This document shows positions 33,101-41,231 of a DNA stretch of 52,636 nucleotides, one piece after another. Source of the DNA: JAIXUI01 sp943373175 (GTDB lineage: Bacteria > Bacteroidota > Bacteroidia > UBA7662 > JAIXUI01); assembly GCA_943373175.1 (NCBI GenBank), contig CALSBM010000013.1, positions 1 through 52,636 on the forward strand, in the 5' to 3' direction. Every line of letters begins with the position of its first letter. Position 1 is the stretch's first letter. The notes under the pieces are model-generated. The model was not told where the DNA came from, searched no databases, and worked only from the letters and a program-made list of their open reading frames with translations. A program made the translations under genes and the position numbers.

Positions 33101-34764
33101 GCCGATTGCGGCCCATACTTATGACTTCTTTTGCATTCATTGCCGGACTTATTCCTTTGGTGATAGCTGATGGCGCAGGCGCAATGGGAAATCGTTCCAT
33201 TGGTACAGCCGCCGCAGGAGGAATGCTCATGGGAACTGTTATTGGGCTATTGTTAGTCCCAGGTTTATACGTGATTTTTTCCGGTCTCGGTAAACGAAAA
33301 AAAGCTTCCACCTCTTCACGGATTTCTAAAAGTTTACCCGTGCTGCTGCTTTTGGGATTTTCGCTTCTGACTTCCTGCAAAACAATTCAAAACAAAAGTG
33401 ATAAAACCGTCGCGGCATTGCCTTCCACGTATCACGCTTCTCCTTTATCGGACACTACACAACTGATGGGAGATTTAACATGGAAAGCATTTTTTAAGGA
33501 CTCTGTTTTAATCTCTCTCATTGATTCAGCATTAATCCGGAACATAGAGTTTAAGAAAGCTAACCAGCGTATCCTCCTTGCTCAGGCTGAACTATTGCTT
33601 GCTAAAGGGGCACAAATGCCGGCTTTGCAAGGGTATGTGTCCGGCAGCATTGACCGATTCGGGCGCTATACAATGAACGGAGTCGGTAATTTTGACACTA
33701 ATTTATCTCCTGATTTATCGCCAAATCAGCGAATTCCAGACCCTTATACCGAGTGGTGGGTTGGATTTAGAACCCAATGGGAGGCAGATATTTGGGGCAA
33801 GTTTAAGCGATTGAAAAGAGCTTCTCAAGCGCGTTTATTAGCGTCAGAAGAAGGGCTTAAAGCGTTAAAGACCAGGTTAATAGCCGATGTTGCCCAGCGA
33901 TTTTACGGGCTTCAGGCACTGTACTACGAGTTGGAAGTTGTCAATAACAACAAAGTGCTACAGGAGAAAGAACTTGAGGTTGTAGAGTCGATGAAACTGT
34001 CAGGAAAAGCTACAGAACTGGCAGTTCAACAGTTTAAAGCTCAATTACTTAATACCCGTTCATTGTACTTTCGGGTGAAAACCGAGATTGCCGAGGCCGA
34101 ACGCCAGTTTTACCTCGTTTCAGGTCAGTACCCTGGAGAGCTAGTAATTCCAACTCAAAAGCCGTTGGAGGTTTCACCTTTGGATTTTCGTATCGGTGTG
34201 CCAGTGCAATTGCTAAGCAGGAGGCCGGATGTGCGTCAAGCTGAAGCCCAGTTACAGGCAGCAAAAGCTGATGTAGATGCAGCGCGGCGCTTCTTTTACC
34301 CATCGCTCAATATAGTTGGCAACGTAGCCTTTAATGCATTCAGGCCAGAATTGATGTTTAACCCGGCATCTCTTGCTGCGGGTGCTCTGAGTGGATTGAT
34401 GATGCCTGTTTTCCAGCAAGGACGGCTAAAAGCGCAAAAGCGAATCATGCTTGCGAGGGCGCAGGAAAGCTTACTCGACTATCAGCAATCACTCTATATA
34501 GCGGTTGGAGAAGTTAATGCTGGTCTTCTTAACGAACAAAACCTGAGAGAAGCTAGACAGCTTAAACTTCAAGAAACCGACGAACTTGTTAAAGCAGTAA
34601 GTACCAGTAAAGAGTTATACATGGTTGGCTATGCCAATTATTTGGAAATCATTACAGCTCAGAAAAGTGTATTAGAAGCAGAATTGCAGTGGGTTTATCT
34701 TCACAATTTGCTCATGCAAAACCGGGTAAACCTGTATCGAGCTTTAGGCGGTGGCTGGAGATGA
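30193..34764 (+). CDS. RND (HAE1) efflux permease fused to a TolC/NodT-type outer-membrane factor
   Basis: A single 1523-residue frame. Residues 1 to about 1040 are a complete HAE1 permease: twelve membrane helices, two large periplasmic loops, the proton-relay Asp pair in GIVVDDAIVV and the Lys in LAKNAILIVEFA. After the last helix comes a basic KRKK stretch, a new hydrophobic segment (about 1045-1058) and a lipobox LLTSC with C1062. The remaining 462 residues are an outer-membrane factor with helical-barrel repeats and the RRPDVRQAEAQL motif. Both halves look intact, with no frameshift or stop between. Two compartments for one chain imply processing, most simply by signal peptidase II at C1062. 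An internal GTG start near 33340 would give too short a signal peptide. Confidence 0.93.
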   Translation: MEIFVRRPVLSLVISLIILLLGVLALFQLPITQFPDIVPPSVVVTAKYNGANAEVCTKAVATPLERAINGVPGMTSMSSVSSNNGITLIQVYFKVGTDPDIAAVNVQNRVMTVIDELPQEVIKAGVTTEKEVNSMLLFLNLFSEDQKADEEFIYNFADINILQELKRIEGVGFAEIMGQREYSMRVWLKPDRLLAYKIGTEEVIEALRKQNVEAAPGKTGESSGRLTQDLQYILRYTGKMNQPSQYQEVVLRAQPDGSLLKLKDVADIEFGTMSYGMVSQTDGRPSASIMIKQRPGSNARDVIKNIKAKMEELKKEQFPPGMTFNYAYDVSRFLDASIKKVLVTLLEAFILVFIVIFLFLQDWRSTLIPALAVPVALIGTLAFMMVMGFSINLLTLFALVLAIGIVVDDAIVVVEAVHVKMTEQHKAPLEATVSAMKEIASAIVAITLVMSAVFIPVAFLDGPVGVFYRQFSLTLAVSIGISGINALTLTPALCALIMKAHHPSAKPSKNLLNRFFGAFNRRYDRTERSYGRLVAKTAGRRVLILTLLAVFSAAAGLMGAWLPAGFIPTEDQSMIYVNVTTPPGATVERTQQVMEAIGNVVNKIPEADNYTSLAGYSLVNEVAGASYGMGMINLKRWEEREHNVQAIILQLDSLSEVIQDADIEYFPPPTVPGFGNASGFELRLLDKNRNGQLDQMATTTQNFLTKLKERPEIREAFTSFDPTFPQYLLHVDQDMAMKKGVTVEKAMETLQTLLGSYYATNFIRFGQMYKVMVQASPQYRTKPEDILSLYVRNKDGEMVPFSTFLRLERVYGPEQLTRYNMYTSAFVTGDVSPGYSSGQALDAIKEVAGKELGKGFDYEWSGMTREQVLNGNQAIGIFLLCLLFVYLLLSAQYESFLLPFPVLLSMPAGLFGAFFLLKVTGLDNNIFVQVSFVMLIGLLAKNAILIVEFAIQREKDGLSALEAAKEGATSRLRPILMTSFAFIAGLIPLVIADGAGAMGNRSIGTAAAGGMLMGTVIGLLLVPGLYVIFSGLGKRKKASTSSRISKSLPVLLLLGFSLLTSCKTIQNKSDKTVAALPSTYHASPLSDTTQLMGDLTWKAFFKDSVLISLIDSALIRNIEFKKANQRILLAQAELLLAKGAQMPALQGYVSGSIDRFGRYTMNGVGNFDTNLSPDLSPNQRIPDPYTEWWVGFRTQWEADIWGKFKRLKRASQARLLASEEGLKALKTRLIADVAQRFYGLQALYYELEVVNNNKVLQEKELEVVESMKLSGKATELAVQQFKAQLLNTRSLYFRVKTEIAEAERQFYLVSGQYPGELVIPTQKPLEVSPLDFRIGVPVQLLSRRPDVRQAEAQLQAAKADVDAARRFFYPSLNIVGNVAFNAFRPELMFNPASLAAGALSGLMMPVFQQGRLKAQKRIMLARAQESLLDYQQSLYIAVGEVNAGLLNEQNLREARQLKLQETDELVKAVSTSKELYMVGYANYLEIITAQKSVLEAELQWVYLHNLLMQNRVNLYRALGGGWR

Positions 34765-34830
34765 GGCAATAGTTAATGTTAAAACCTTTGTTAATGGATT
34801 TTAAGTTTAAGTCGTGCTGTACATTGCTTC

Positions 34831-36045
34831 ATGCACTTGACATTTCGACTTTTATTGGCACTTGGGCTGTTTACAATGCCAGCATTTGGTCAGTGGACTC
34901 TACATCAGCTTGGGACTACTGCAACATTAACAAGAGCACTCAATACAGGTTCGTCCACCTTAATCATGACCGATACCAATCAAACCTGGGTAAGCTCCGG
35001 AACCGGATTAGTTTTTCAGTCATTCATTCAATCCCAACCTATCAGGCCTTCGGTATTGTTACAAGGTTTAGGTGCAACTATTTGGGCAGGAACTTCAGCT
35101 TCCTCTCCTAATTGGTATAAAAGCGTTGATAGTGGTCGTTCTTGGCTTAGTTCAGCTTCCGGACCCGTTTCAAACGGTATTCAGGATTTTTCGACTCTGT
35201 TAGGAACGCCCTATCGATTTGTTTGTGGATCTTCTGCAACAGGAAACAACAGCCTGGCCATTAGCAGGGATGGAGGACAAACTTTTCAGTCCTTAGGTGT
35301 TCCCAATTGGCAAGGGCCGATGCGAAGAACTTGTTTCTTAGACTCTCTAACCGGATTTCTTGCCGATCACGACGGCGCATTGTTTAAAACAACCAATCAG
35401 GGGGTAACTTGGCAAATGGTGAATATGCTCGCAACCGGAATGATTCAGGAAGCTGCGGCTATCAGATTTATCACTGATTCCATTGGTTTACTATTTTTCA
35501 AAAGCGGCATTTATTTCAGAACAACAGATAGAGGAAACAACTGGACTATGGGAGTCAGTCGATTAAGTTTTCCTGTTGAGGATGCCATTTGGGTTAACGA
35601 TACCACCATACTTGCTTTAAGTTTATATGGGCCTGATCAACTTTCGATTAGCACTGACCAGGGAATTTCCTTTACCACCGATAGCACTTTTTCGAGCAAT
35701 TTCCGGAGTCACCAATTGCATCTTATGCCAGATAAAAAAGTGGCAATTTTATGCGACAGTGGGGCATATTGGTTGAGTTCTCGCTTTGTTTCTAGAACCC
35801 AGGAAAGGTATTTTAATAAATGGGCTGTTTTTCCGAACCCAGGAATCAATCGGGTTGAAGTAAGTGGTGCACCTGACGATGCATTAGTTAAGTTGACTGT
35901 TTTAGATTTAACCGGAAGAGTGGTTCAATCATTTCAACCGACATATAACCGAAATTGGAATTTAGAAGCACTTGCTTCTGGAGCTTGGATTTTGAAGTTT
36001 AGTGCCGGATTAAGAGATACTTGTATCCAATGGATAAAACAATAA
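34831..36045 (+). CDS. T9SS-sorted secreted protein with BNR/sortilin-like repeats
   Basis: A 404-residue exported protein with a signal peptide (about residues 1-20, ending MPAFG). The body holds repeated BNR Asp-box-like blades such as SVDSGRSW, SRDGGQTF, TTNQGVTW and TTDRGNNW, giving a beta-propeller of the sortilin/Vps10 or photosynthesis-HCF136-like type. The C-terminus (from about 325, VFPNPGINRVEV) is a T9SS sorting domain. No enzymatic residues can be named. It starts 66 bases after the efflux gene and ends before a hairpin shared with the convergent fah gene. Confidence 0.85.
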   Translation: MHLTFRLLLALGLFTMPAFGQWTLHQLGTTATLTRALNTGSSTLIMTDTNQTWVSSGTGLVFQSFIQSQPIRPSVLLQGLGATIWAGTSASSPNWYKSVDSGRSWLSSASGPVSNGIQDFSTLLGTPYRFVCGSSATGNNSLAISRDGGQTFQSLGVPNWQGPMRRTCFLDSLTGFLADHDGALFKTTNQGVTWQMVNMLATGMIQEAAAIRFITDSIGLLFFKSGIYFRTTDRGNNWTMGVSRLSFPVEDAIWVNDTTILALSLYGPDQLSISTDQGISFTTDSTFSSNFRSHQLHLMPDKKVAILCDSGAYWLSSRFVSRTQERYFNKWAVFPNPGINRVEVSGAPDDALVKLTVLDLTGRVVQSFQPTYNRNWNLEALASGAWILKFSAGLRDTCIQWIKQ

Positions 36046-36067
36046 TGGCCCACTTACGTGAGCCATT
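36044..36067. terminator. Hairpin between convergent T9SS-protein and fah genes
   Basis: AATGGC-c-CAC-ttac-GTG-a-GCCATT forms a nine-pair stem with one mismatch. T-tracts are weak on the plus strand and modest on the minus strand, so this is a probable but imperfect terminator. The repeat begins inside the last codon of the upstream gene. Confidence 0.5.
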
Positions 36068-36087
36068 GTTAGAATACGGGCGTTAAA

Positions 36088-37095
36088 TTACTTCTTCTTA
36101 ATCTTTAACAAAGAGAATTCATCGTCCTCTTTTTCAATGGTATTGACCAGATTTCCAAGACCAGTAATCGACATTTCGACTACATCTCCGGGCTGCAACC
36201 ATTGAGGTTTAAAGTTGTCTGGATCAAGGCGCATTCCGGTGCCATTTAGTTCAAGAAAACAACCTGTTCCTACCGTTCCGCTCCCGATAACATCACCGGG
36301 GAAGATATCAACTCCATAAGCACAACGCTCGATGATTTCAGCGAACGTCCAATCCATATCGGCCATATTGCCAGCGGAAACAACGTTTCCATTGACTTTA
36401 CAAACCATATCGAGATTATAGTTTTTCCCGGTATGCCCTTCTTTAGCTGGCACTAAAAATTGTTCGAGTTCGTCAGGAGTTACTAACCAAGGCCCAATCA
36501 CAGTAGAGAAATCTTTCCCTTTTGCAGGGCCGAGGTTAAGGAGCATTTCCTCCATTTGCAGGGTTCTGGCACTCATGTCGTTCATAATCATGAAACCTGC
36601 GATGTAATCATCAGCTTCAACAGCACGGACATTTCGTCCATGTTTTCCAACAACAACGGCCACTTCCAATTCAAAATCAAGTTTTTCAAAGTGATCCGGC
36701 ATACAACTTATTGCTCCAGGACCTTGAATAGCATTATGATTGGTGAAATAGAAAATCGGGTATTGATCGAATTCCGGAATCATGGGAACACCACGATTGC
36801 GTCGAGCTGCTTCAACATGCTGACGGAACGCATATCCGTCGCGGCAAGAAGTAGGATTAGGAACAGGCGCCGCTAGTTCTGTAGTTCCATTGGCTAGAGG
36901 CTCGGCTCTCAACTGTCCGCTAATCAGATTAGCTTCGACAGATTTCGCTAAGTCCATGGCTGCATCACCTTCAAACAGGAACTCAGCCATGTTATCCGGA
37001 ATCTCAGGATTAAGTTGATTGAGGTCGTAGATTTTGCCATTCAGCCATAAGCCAAGGCGGGGCATTTCATCTGCCCAGAAAGAAACCAGCTTCAT
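36088..37095 (-). CDS. Fumarylacetoacetate hydrolase family protein
   Basis: A 335-residue FAH-fold enzyme. Metal ligands are in LDFELEVAVVVGK and MNDMSAR, the active-site Lys in AKGKDFSTVIGPW, and the late VIGSGTVGTGCFLE strand completes the domain. In the tyrosine route the enzyme cleaves fumarylacetoacetate, but many relatives act on other acylpyruvates; length and N-terminal domain fit the Bacteroidota FAH used next to homogentisate genes elsewhere. Those genes are not in this window. A -7-like box lies exactly 4 bases before the ATG. Confidence 0.88.
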   Translation of the reverse strand: MKLVSFWADEMPRLGLWLNGKIYDLNQLNPEIPDNMAEFLFEGDAAMDLAKSVEANLISGQLRAEPLANGTTELAAPVPNPTSCRDGYAFRQHVEAARRNRGVPMIPEFDQYPIFYFTNHNAIQGPGAISCMPDHFEKLDFELEVAVVVGKHGRNVRAVEADDYIAGFMIMNDMSARTLQMEEMLLNLGPAKGKDFSTVIGPWLVTPDELEQFLVPAKEGHTGKNYNLDMVCKVNGNVVSAGNMADMDWTFAEIIERCAYGVDIFPGDVIGSGTVGTGCFLELNGTGMRLDPDNFKPQWLQPGDVVEMSITGLGNLVNTIEKEDDEFSLLKIKKK

Positions 37096-37099
37096 ACCG

Positions 37100-37107
37100 C
37101 GAAGTTA
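37100..37107 (-). promoter_or_regulatory. Putative -7 box of fah (TAACTTCG), leaderless spacing
   Basis: TAACTTCG differs from TAnnTTTG by one base and is followed by CGGT and the ATG, the same 4-base spacing as at nhaD, the iron alcohol dehydrogenase, the RsmB-like gene and cbs. Confidence 0.5.
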
Positions 37108-37136
37108 ACATCCGTTTCTTCTGTTGGAAAATCCAA

Positions 37137-38267
37137 TTATAATCGCGCACCAAGTCTGGGAACCATCTTCTGCTTCCAGCTTAAAAAATCACCTGCAATA
37201 ATGTGCTTTCTAGCTTCTTCCACTAACCATAAATAGAACCTGAGATTGTGTAAACTGGCTAAAATGGGGCCTAGCATCTCTCCTGCACGGAATAAATGAC
37301 TTAGGTAAGCCTTAGAATAAAACTGGTCTTCGAAAAGGTCTGAGTGAGCATCAACGGCACTAAAATCTTTTCTCCACTTCTCATTTCGCAAGTTGATGAT
37401 TCCTTCTGAAGTGAACAGCATACCATTTCGAGCGTTCCGTGTCGGCATCACGCAATCGAACATATCAACCCCTAAAGCAATGTTTTCTAAAATATTCACT
37501 GGAGTGCCTACTCCCATTAGATAACGTGGTTTGTCTTTCGGAAGAATATCACAAACCAATTCAGACATTTCATACATCATTTCTGCGGGCTCTCCAACAG
37601 AAAGTCCCCCAATTGCGTTTCCCATGCACTCCTTAGATGCAATGTATTCTGCTGACTGCCTGCGTAAATCAGGATAAACAGAGCCTTGAACAATTGGAAA
37701 CAGGAATTGATTATAACCGTACATCGGCTCAGTTTCGTTAAATCGCTGAACACAACGGTCTAACCATCGGTGCGTTAAAGCCATGGATTGCATGGCGTAA
37801 GATTTATCACAAGGATATGGCGTGCATTCATCAAAGGCCATCATGATGTCTGCTCCTATTTGCCTTTCAATATCCATCACTCGTTCAGGAGAAAACAAGT
37901 GGCGCGACCCGTCTATATGGGAAGAGAAGGTAGCACCCTCTTCGGTTATTTTCCTTCTATCCGCTAAAGAAAATACTTGGTATCCTCCACTGTCAGTTAA
38001 AATTGGGCGGTCCCAGCCGTTGAATTTATGCAACCCACCAGCTTGTTGAAGAATTTCAAGTCCCGGACGTAAATACAAGTGATACGTGTTTCCCAAAATA
38101 ATTTGGGCTTTTATACTTTCTTTAAGTTGTTGCTGATTGACTGCTTTTACAGTACCCGCAGTGCCAACAGGCATAAAAATCGGAGTTAGAATAGTGCCAT
38201 GATCTGTTTTAAACTCGCCGGCTCTGGCTTTTGATTGGGAATCGGTAGCAGTGAGTGAGAATTGCAT
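37137..38267 (-). CDS. tgt: Queuine/preQ1 tRNA-ribosyltransferase, zinc-ligand cysteines absent
   Basis: A 376-residue TGT with TIM-barrel signatures: catalytic Asp in ILTDSGGYQVFSL, the GGLSVGEP loop, and the nucleophile Asp in GVDMFDCVMPTRNARNG. The enzyme swaps guanine 34 for preQ1 in GUN-decoding tRNAs. Canonical bacterial TGT has CxCxxC plus His for structural zinc just before the YSRAYLRHL helix; here that segment reads AHSDLFEDQFYSKAYLSHL, so all three Cys are gone while the following His remains. Bacteroidota enzymes are known to me to vary here, so this is probably lineage-typical rather than damage. It is 70 bases from the divergent glycosyltransferase start. Confidence 0.92.
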   Translation of the reverse strand: MQFSLTATDSQSKARAGEFKTDHGTILTPIFMPVGTAGTVKAVNQQQLKESIKAQIILGNTYHLYLRPGLEILQQAGGLHKFNGWDRPILTDSGGYQVFSLADRRKITEEGATFSSHIDGSRHLFSPERVMDIERQIGADIMMAFDECTPYPCDKSYAMQSMALTHRWLDRCVQRFNETEPMYGYNQFLFPIVQGSVYPDLRRQSAEYIASKECMGNAIGGLSVGEPAEMMYEMSELVCDILPKDKPRYLMGVGTPVNILENIALGVDMFDCVMPTRNARNGMLFTSEGIINLRNEKWRKDFSAVDAHSDLFEDQFYSKAYLSHLFRAGEMLGPILASLHNLRFYLWLVEEARKHIIAGDFLSWKQKMVPRLGARL

Positions 38268-38278
38268 ATTGAAATGGC

Positions 38279-38286
38279 TATTTTTG
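38279..38286 (+). promoter_or_regulatory. -7 box upstream of the glycosyltransferase gene (TATTTTTG)
   Basis: Exact TAnnTTTG match, 51 bases before the chosen ATG, in the tgt/glycosyltransferase divergent region. Confidence 0.5.
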
Positions 38287-38337
38287 ACCCTGCCTTTTCT
38301 GGCCTACAGGGGCCGCAAAACTATTCCAAAAAAAGAC

Positions 38338-39507
38338 ATGTTTCTCAATACCTGGACTCAGGAAGCTTTCTGGTTGACATTAGTCTTCGCTGTTTTCGTT
38401 CTGGCTCAACTTATCTTTCTTTTTCGTTATTGGGTTCGGTTAGCCGTTTTCAAACCTTCCGAAAGAAATCTTGCTGCACGTGCTGAGCCGGTATCGGTGG
38501 TTATTCCAGCGAGGTTTGAAGCAGAAAATCTTCGAAATAATCTTGAGTATTTTCTTACTCAGGATTATCCTAAGTTTGAAGTTATTGTAGTGAATGATAG
38601 CTACATAGATCCTGCAAATAATGATAATTTAGAGGGTGATGGCACTAAGGATGTTCTGGATGAATTCATGGCTCGATATCCACATATTCTGAGAGTTACT
38701 GATGCCAGAAGACAGGATAAATATCCCAAAGACAAGAAGTTTGCTCTGACTATCGGAATAAAAGCGGCTAAGTACAACATCTTAGTTTTCAGCGATGCCG
38801 ATTGTCGTCCTGCTTCTAATCAATGGATAAGATTTATGAGCCGGCGGTACATGAATCAAACTTCTATTGTACTTGGATTCGGCGCTTATCATCAACGTAA
38901 TAGCCTGTTGAACTTGTTCATCCAATACGACACTTTGCTAACCGGCCTTAACTGTTTTTCCTTTGCTATGGCAGGTCAAGCCTACATGGGAGTAGGAAGA
39001 AATTTATCGTACCTGAAAACGCTATTCTTCGAGCATAAAGGCTTCGCCAAATTCATACATCGCACTTGTGGCGATGATGATCTGTTTGTAAACATGGCAG
39101 CAAACTCAAAAAATGTGAACTGGGCTTTAGAACCGGATTCATTCACTTATTCTAATCCGGAAAGAAAATGGAGCGACTGGTTTAAGCAAAAGCAAAGGCA
39201 TCTGATTTCAGGCCGTTATTACCATTGGACTGATTTGTTTTGGCTAGCCTGGAGTGGACTCAGTTTCTGGGGTATGGTGGTTGGATTTGCATTAAGCGTT
39301 TATGTTCATAACCAGAACATGGAAGCATTGCAGTGGATTATTTCTACTTTTTCCAGCATGTTGCTCCTTCGCTGGTACCTACAAGGCAAAGCAGCGTTAA
39401 AATTCAAAATGGGACGATTAATCTTTTTCCTTCCTTTTTTCGAAATTCTATATCCGCTTTTGCGAATCAGTTGGAGTTTAAGACCATATCCATTTCGTCA
39501 ACGTTAA
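38338..39507 (+). CDS. Membrane-anchored family 2 glycosyltransferase
   Basis: A 389-residue protein with one N-terminal membrane helix, a GT-A catalytic domain and two to three C-terminal helices. GT2 signatures are VSVVIPARFEAENL, the first Asp in VIVVNDSY, the metal-binding FSDADCRP, the TCGDDDLF acceptor motif and KQKQRH, which stands in for the QxxRW motif. It probably transfers a sugar to a lipid or polysaccharide at the inner face of the membrane; substrate unknown. The start MFLNTWTQ is preferred over a start 29 codons upstream because the upstream part overlaps tgt and the -7 box. Its stop overlaps the rsmG start by one base (TAATG). Confidence 0.87.
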   Translation: MFLNTWTQEAFWLTLVFAVFVLAQLIFLFRYWVRLAVFKPSERNLAARAEPVSVVIPARFEAENLRNNLEYFLTQDYPKFEVIVVNDSYIDPANNDNLEGDGTKDVLDEFMARYPHILRVTDARRQDKYPKDKKFALTIGIKAAKYNILVFSDADCRPASNQWIRFMSRRYMNQTSIVLGFGAYHQRNSLLNLFIQYDTLLTGLNCFSFAMAGQAYMGVGRNLSYLKTLFFEHKGFAKFIHRTCGDDDLFVNMAANSKNVNWALEPDSFTYSNPERKWSDWFKQKQRHLISGRYYHWTDLFWLAWSGLSFWGMVVGFALSVYVHNQNMEALQWIISTFSSMLLLRWYLQGKAALKFKMGRLIFFLPFFEILYPLLRISWSLRPYPFRQR

Positions 39508-40148
39508 TGCAAGCAGATCGGCTTTTTCATTACTTCCCCGGTTTAAAGGAAAATCAACGTGCTTCATTGGAAGCACTCCAGGAACTGTATAGCTTTTGGA
39601 ATACACAAATCAATGTGATTTCAAGGAAAGACATGGATCAATTTTACCTTCATCACGTACTGCATTCGCTATCTATTGCGTATTCCGGCAACTTAGAACA
39701 GGCCAAAAGAGTCTTAGATATCGGAACTGGTGGCGGCTTTCCGGGAATTCCACTCGCAATTCTTTATCCTGACACCGAGTTTGTTCTTATCGACAGTATT
39801 GGCAAAAAAATAAAGGTGGTAAAAGCGATTGCTGAATCCTTAGGATTGAAAAATGTTTCAACTATTCACAGCAGAGCGGAGGATGTCAAGATTAAATCAT
39901 CTTTTATAGTAAGCAGAGCAGTTACTCGTTTGCTGCCCTTTCTTGAATTCACCCAACATCTGTGGGAGCAGACCCCAACAAAGTCTCCTTCAGAGGGATT
40001 GTATTACTTGAAAGGCGGAGATTTGATGGAAGAATTAGCTGAAACAGGAATACTCCCTGAAGTTCGCTGGATCAATCAGTTTTTTGAAGAAGATTTCTTC
40101 GCTACCAAAGCCATAGTATTTATTCAAAAAGATAAATTAACTAATTGA
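39507..40148 (+). CDS. rsmG: 16S rRNA (guanine-527-N7)-methyltransferase RsmG
   Basis: From the ATG at 39507 the protein has 213 residues, the normal RsmG length. The SAM-binding motif is VLDIGTGGGFPGIPLAI, with LIDSIGKKIKVV and SRAEDV after it, and the helical cap INVISRKDMDQFYLHHVLHS before it, all diagnostic. It methylates G527 in the 530 loop of 16S rRNA; loss gives low-level streptomycin resistance in other bacteria. The open frame extends 58 codons upstream inside the glycosyltransferase gene; the TAATG overlap supports the chosen start. Confidence 0.95.
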   Translation: MQADRLFHYFPGLKENQRASLEALQELYSFWNTQINVISRKDMDQFYLHHVLHSLSIAYSGNLEQAKRVLDIGTGGGFPGIPLAILYPDTEFVLIDSIGKKIKVVKAIAESLGLKNVSTIHSRAEDVKIKSSFIVSRAVTRLLPFLEFTQHLWEQTPTKSPSEGLYYLKGGDLMEELAETGILPEVRWINQFFEEDFFATKAIVFIQKDKLTN

Positions 40149-40163
40149 TTAATAATCAGCTAT

Positions 40164-41219
40164 TTAATTAAGTTTATACAAAGCATTAAGCTGCTTTTTT
40201 AAAGCTTTTTCAGGAAGTACCTTCAATAGCAGTTTCAGAATTTTTTGCCCATAGGGGCTTCTATGAAGTTGACTACTTTGCCAGTCTTCTTTTAGTAGCG
40301 TGTCAAGCTTACTTTGAAAATGCTGTTCAAATTCCCAAGCGGCCTTCCGAACGTCAGAAGATTTTGCAAGAAAATGTGCGAATAGATAAGCTTCTTCCCA
40401 ATAAAGGGCATGTTCTTGTAATGAATCTCCTGTAAGCTTGAAACGGGCCTCCCCAGCAAGTAAGGGATTTTCTGAAAATGAATGAGGAAAAATCATCAAC
40501 TCATCATAGTGATGATCAACTTGTTGGATATGATCTAATACTGCTTTGAAAGGCCCTGTTAGTCTAACAAAGCATGTTTTTAACCAATCAATCAAAGAAG
40601 TTGGCGGTGCTAAGCCCCCCTGCCTCGGAATTTTAACCTGCCAGAAAATCTTCCCGTCAACTAAGGGACAAACCCTAAATCTTCCTTCGGGCGACCAGGT
40701 TTCTGTAATGCTGGTGGCCATCGGTAATGGCAGTTGATAGGTAATAATTCCTTCCAACACGTAATTTCCTGTTCTCCTGATGCGGGAATAACCATGCTGA
40801 GTTGAGTAATCGGGAGAGGTTTCTATGATGAATGGTTCATCTTCTGATTTCGCAACAATTCTGTTGAATAGGTTTCTTTCATTCGATGCAGTTTCTAAAA
40901 AACGAATAAGTGATTTTCCTTCAATAACCCAAGTAGAGAACCCGGAAGGATCAGAGAAAAAACCGGGTCCCATAACACGAATGGGATTTCCATCTGGAAG
41001 GGTAATGTCGTGACGGTCTAATCTAAAAGCTTGTTTCAATAAATCAGCGTCAAATTCTAACCAATTCAGGACTTTCACCGCATTGGGTGTTAAAAAGCAA
41101 ACAGTAGGGTTTATACGAAGAGCACCCGCATGTAATCTGGCAGGTATTCCAAGCTTACGAAAAACCAATATCAGAAGACATCCAGAAATGGAACTACCGT
41201 TTATTTGATAAACTCCCAA
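40164..41219 (-). CDS. Degenerate flavoprotein-monooxygenase-like protein
   Basis: A 351-residue protein whose layout follows the PHBH/UbiH-like FAD monooxygenases: a beta-alpha-beta start, LTPNAVKVLNWLEF, IEGKSLIRFLE in place of the R-containing active segment, and an end with EEAYLFAHFLA like the helix after the GD motif. The two FAD motifs are however lost: the dinucleotide loop reads INGSSISG (second Gly to Ser) and the late GDA(A)H motif reads AGEARFK. It is probably a non-catalytic or altered relative, intact in frame. The RsmB-like gene ends 12 bases upstream, so the two may be co-transcribed. Confidence in homology is moderate. Confidence 0.65.
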   Translation of the reverse strand: MGVYQINGSSISGCLLILVFRKLGIPARLHAGALRINPTVCFLTPNAVKVLNWLEFDADLLKQAFRLDRHDITLPDGNPIRVMGPGFFSDPSGFSTWVIEGKSLIRFLETASNERNLFNRIVAKSEDEPFIIETSPDYSTQHGYSRIRRTGNYVLEGIITYQLPLPMATSITETWSPEGRFRVCPLVDGKIFWQVKIPRQGGLAPPTSLIDWLKTCFVRLTGPFKAVLDHIQQVDHHYDELMIFPHSFSENPLLAGEARFKLTGDSLQEHALYWEEAYLFAHFLAKSSDVRKAAWEFEQHFQSKLDTLLKEDWQSSQLHRSPYGQKILKLLLKVLPEKALKKQLNALYKLN

Positions 41220-41231
41220 CTGAAAAGCGAG

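Noticed and set aside
34776..35111. 111-codon plus-strand frame at the start of the BNR-repeat protein gene
   Set aside because: Out of frame with a gene that has a signal peptide, repeats and a T9SS tail; a shadow.
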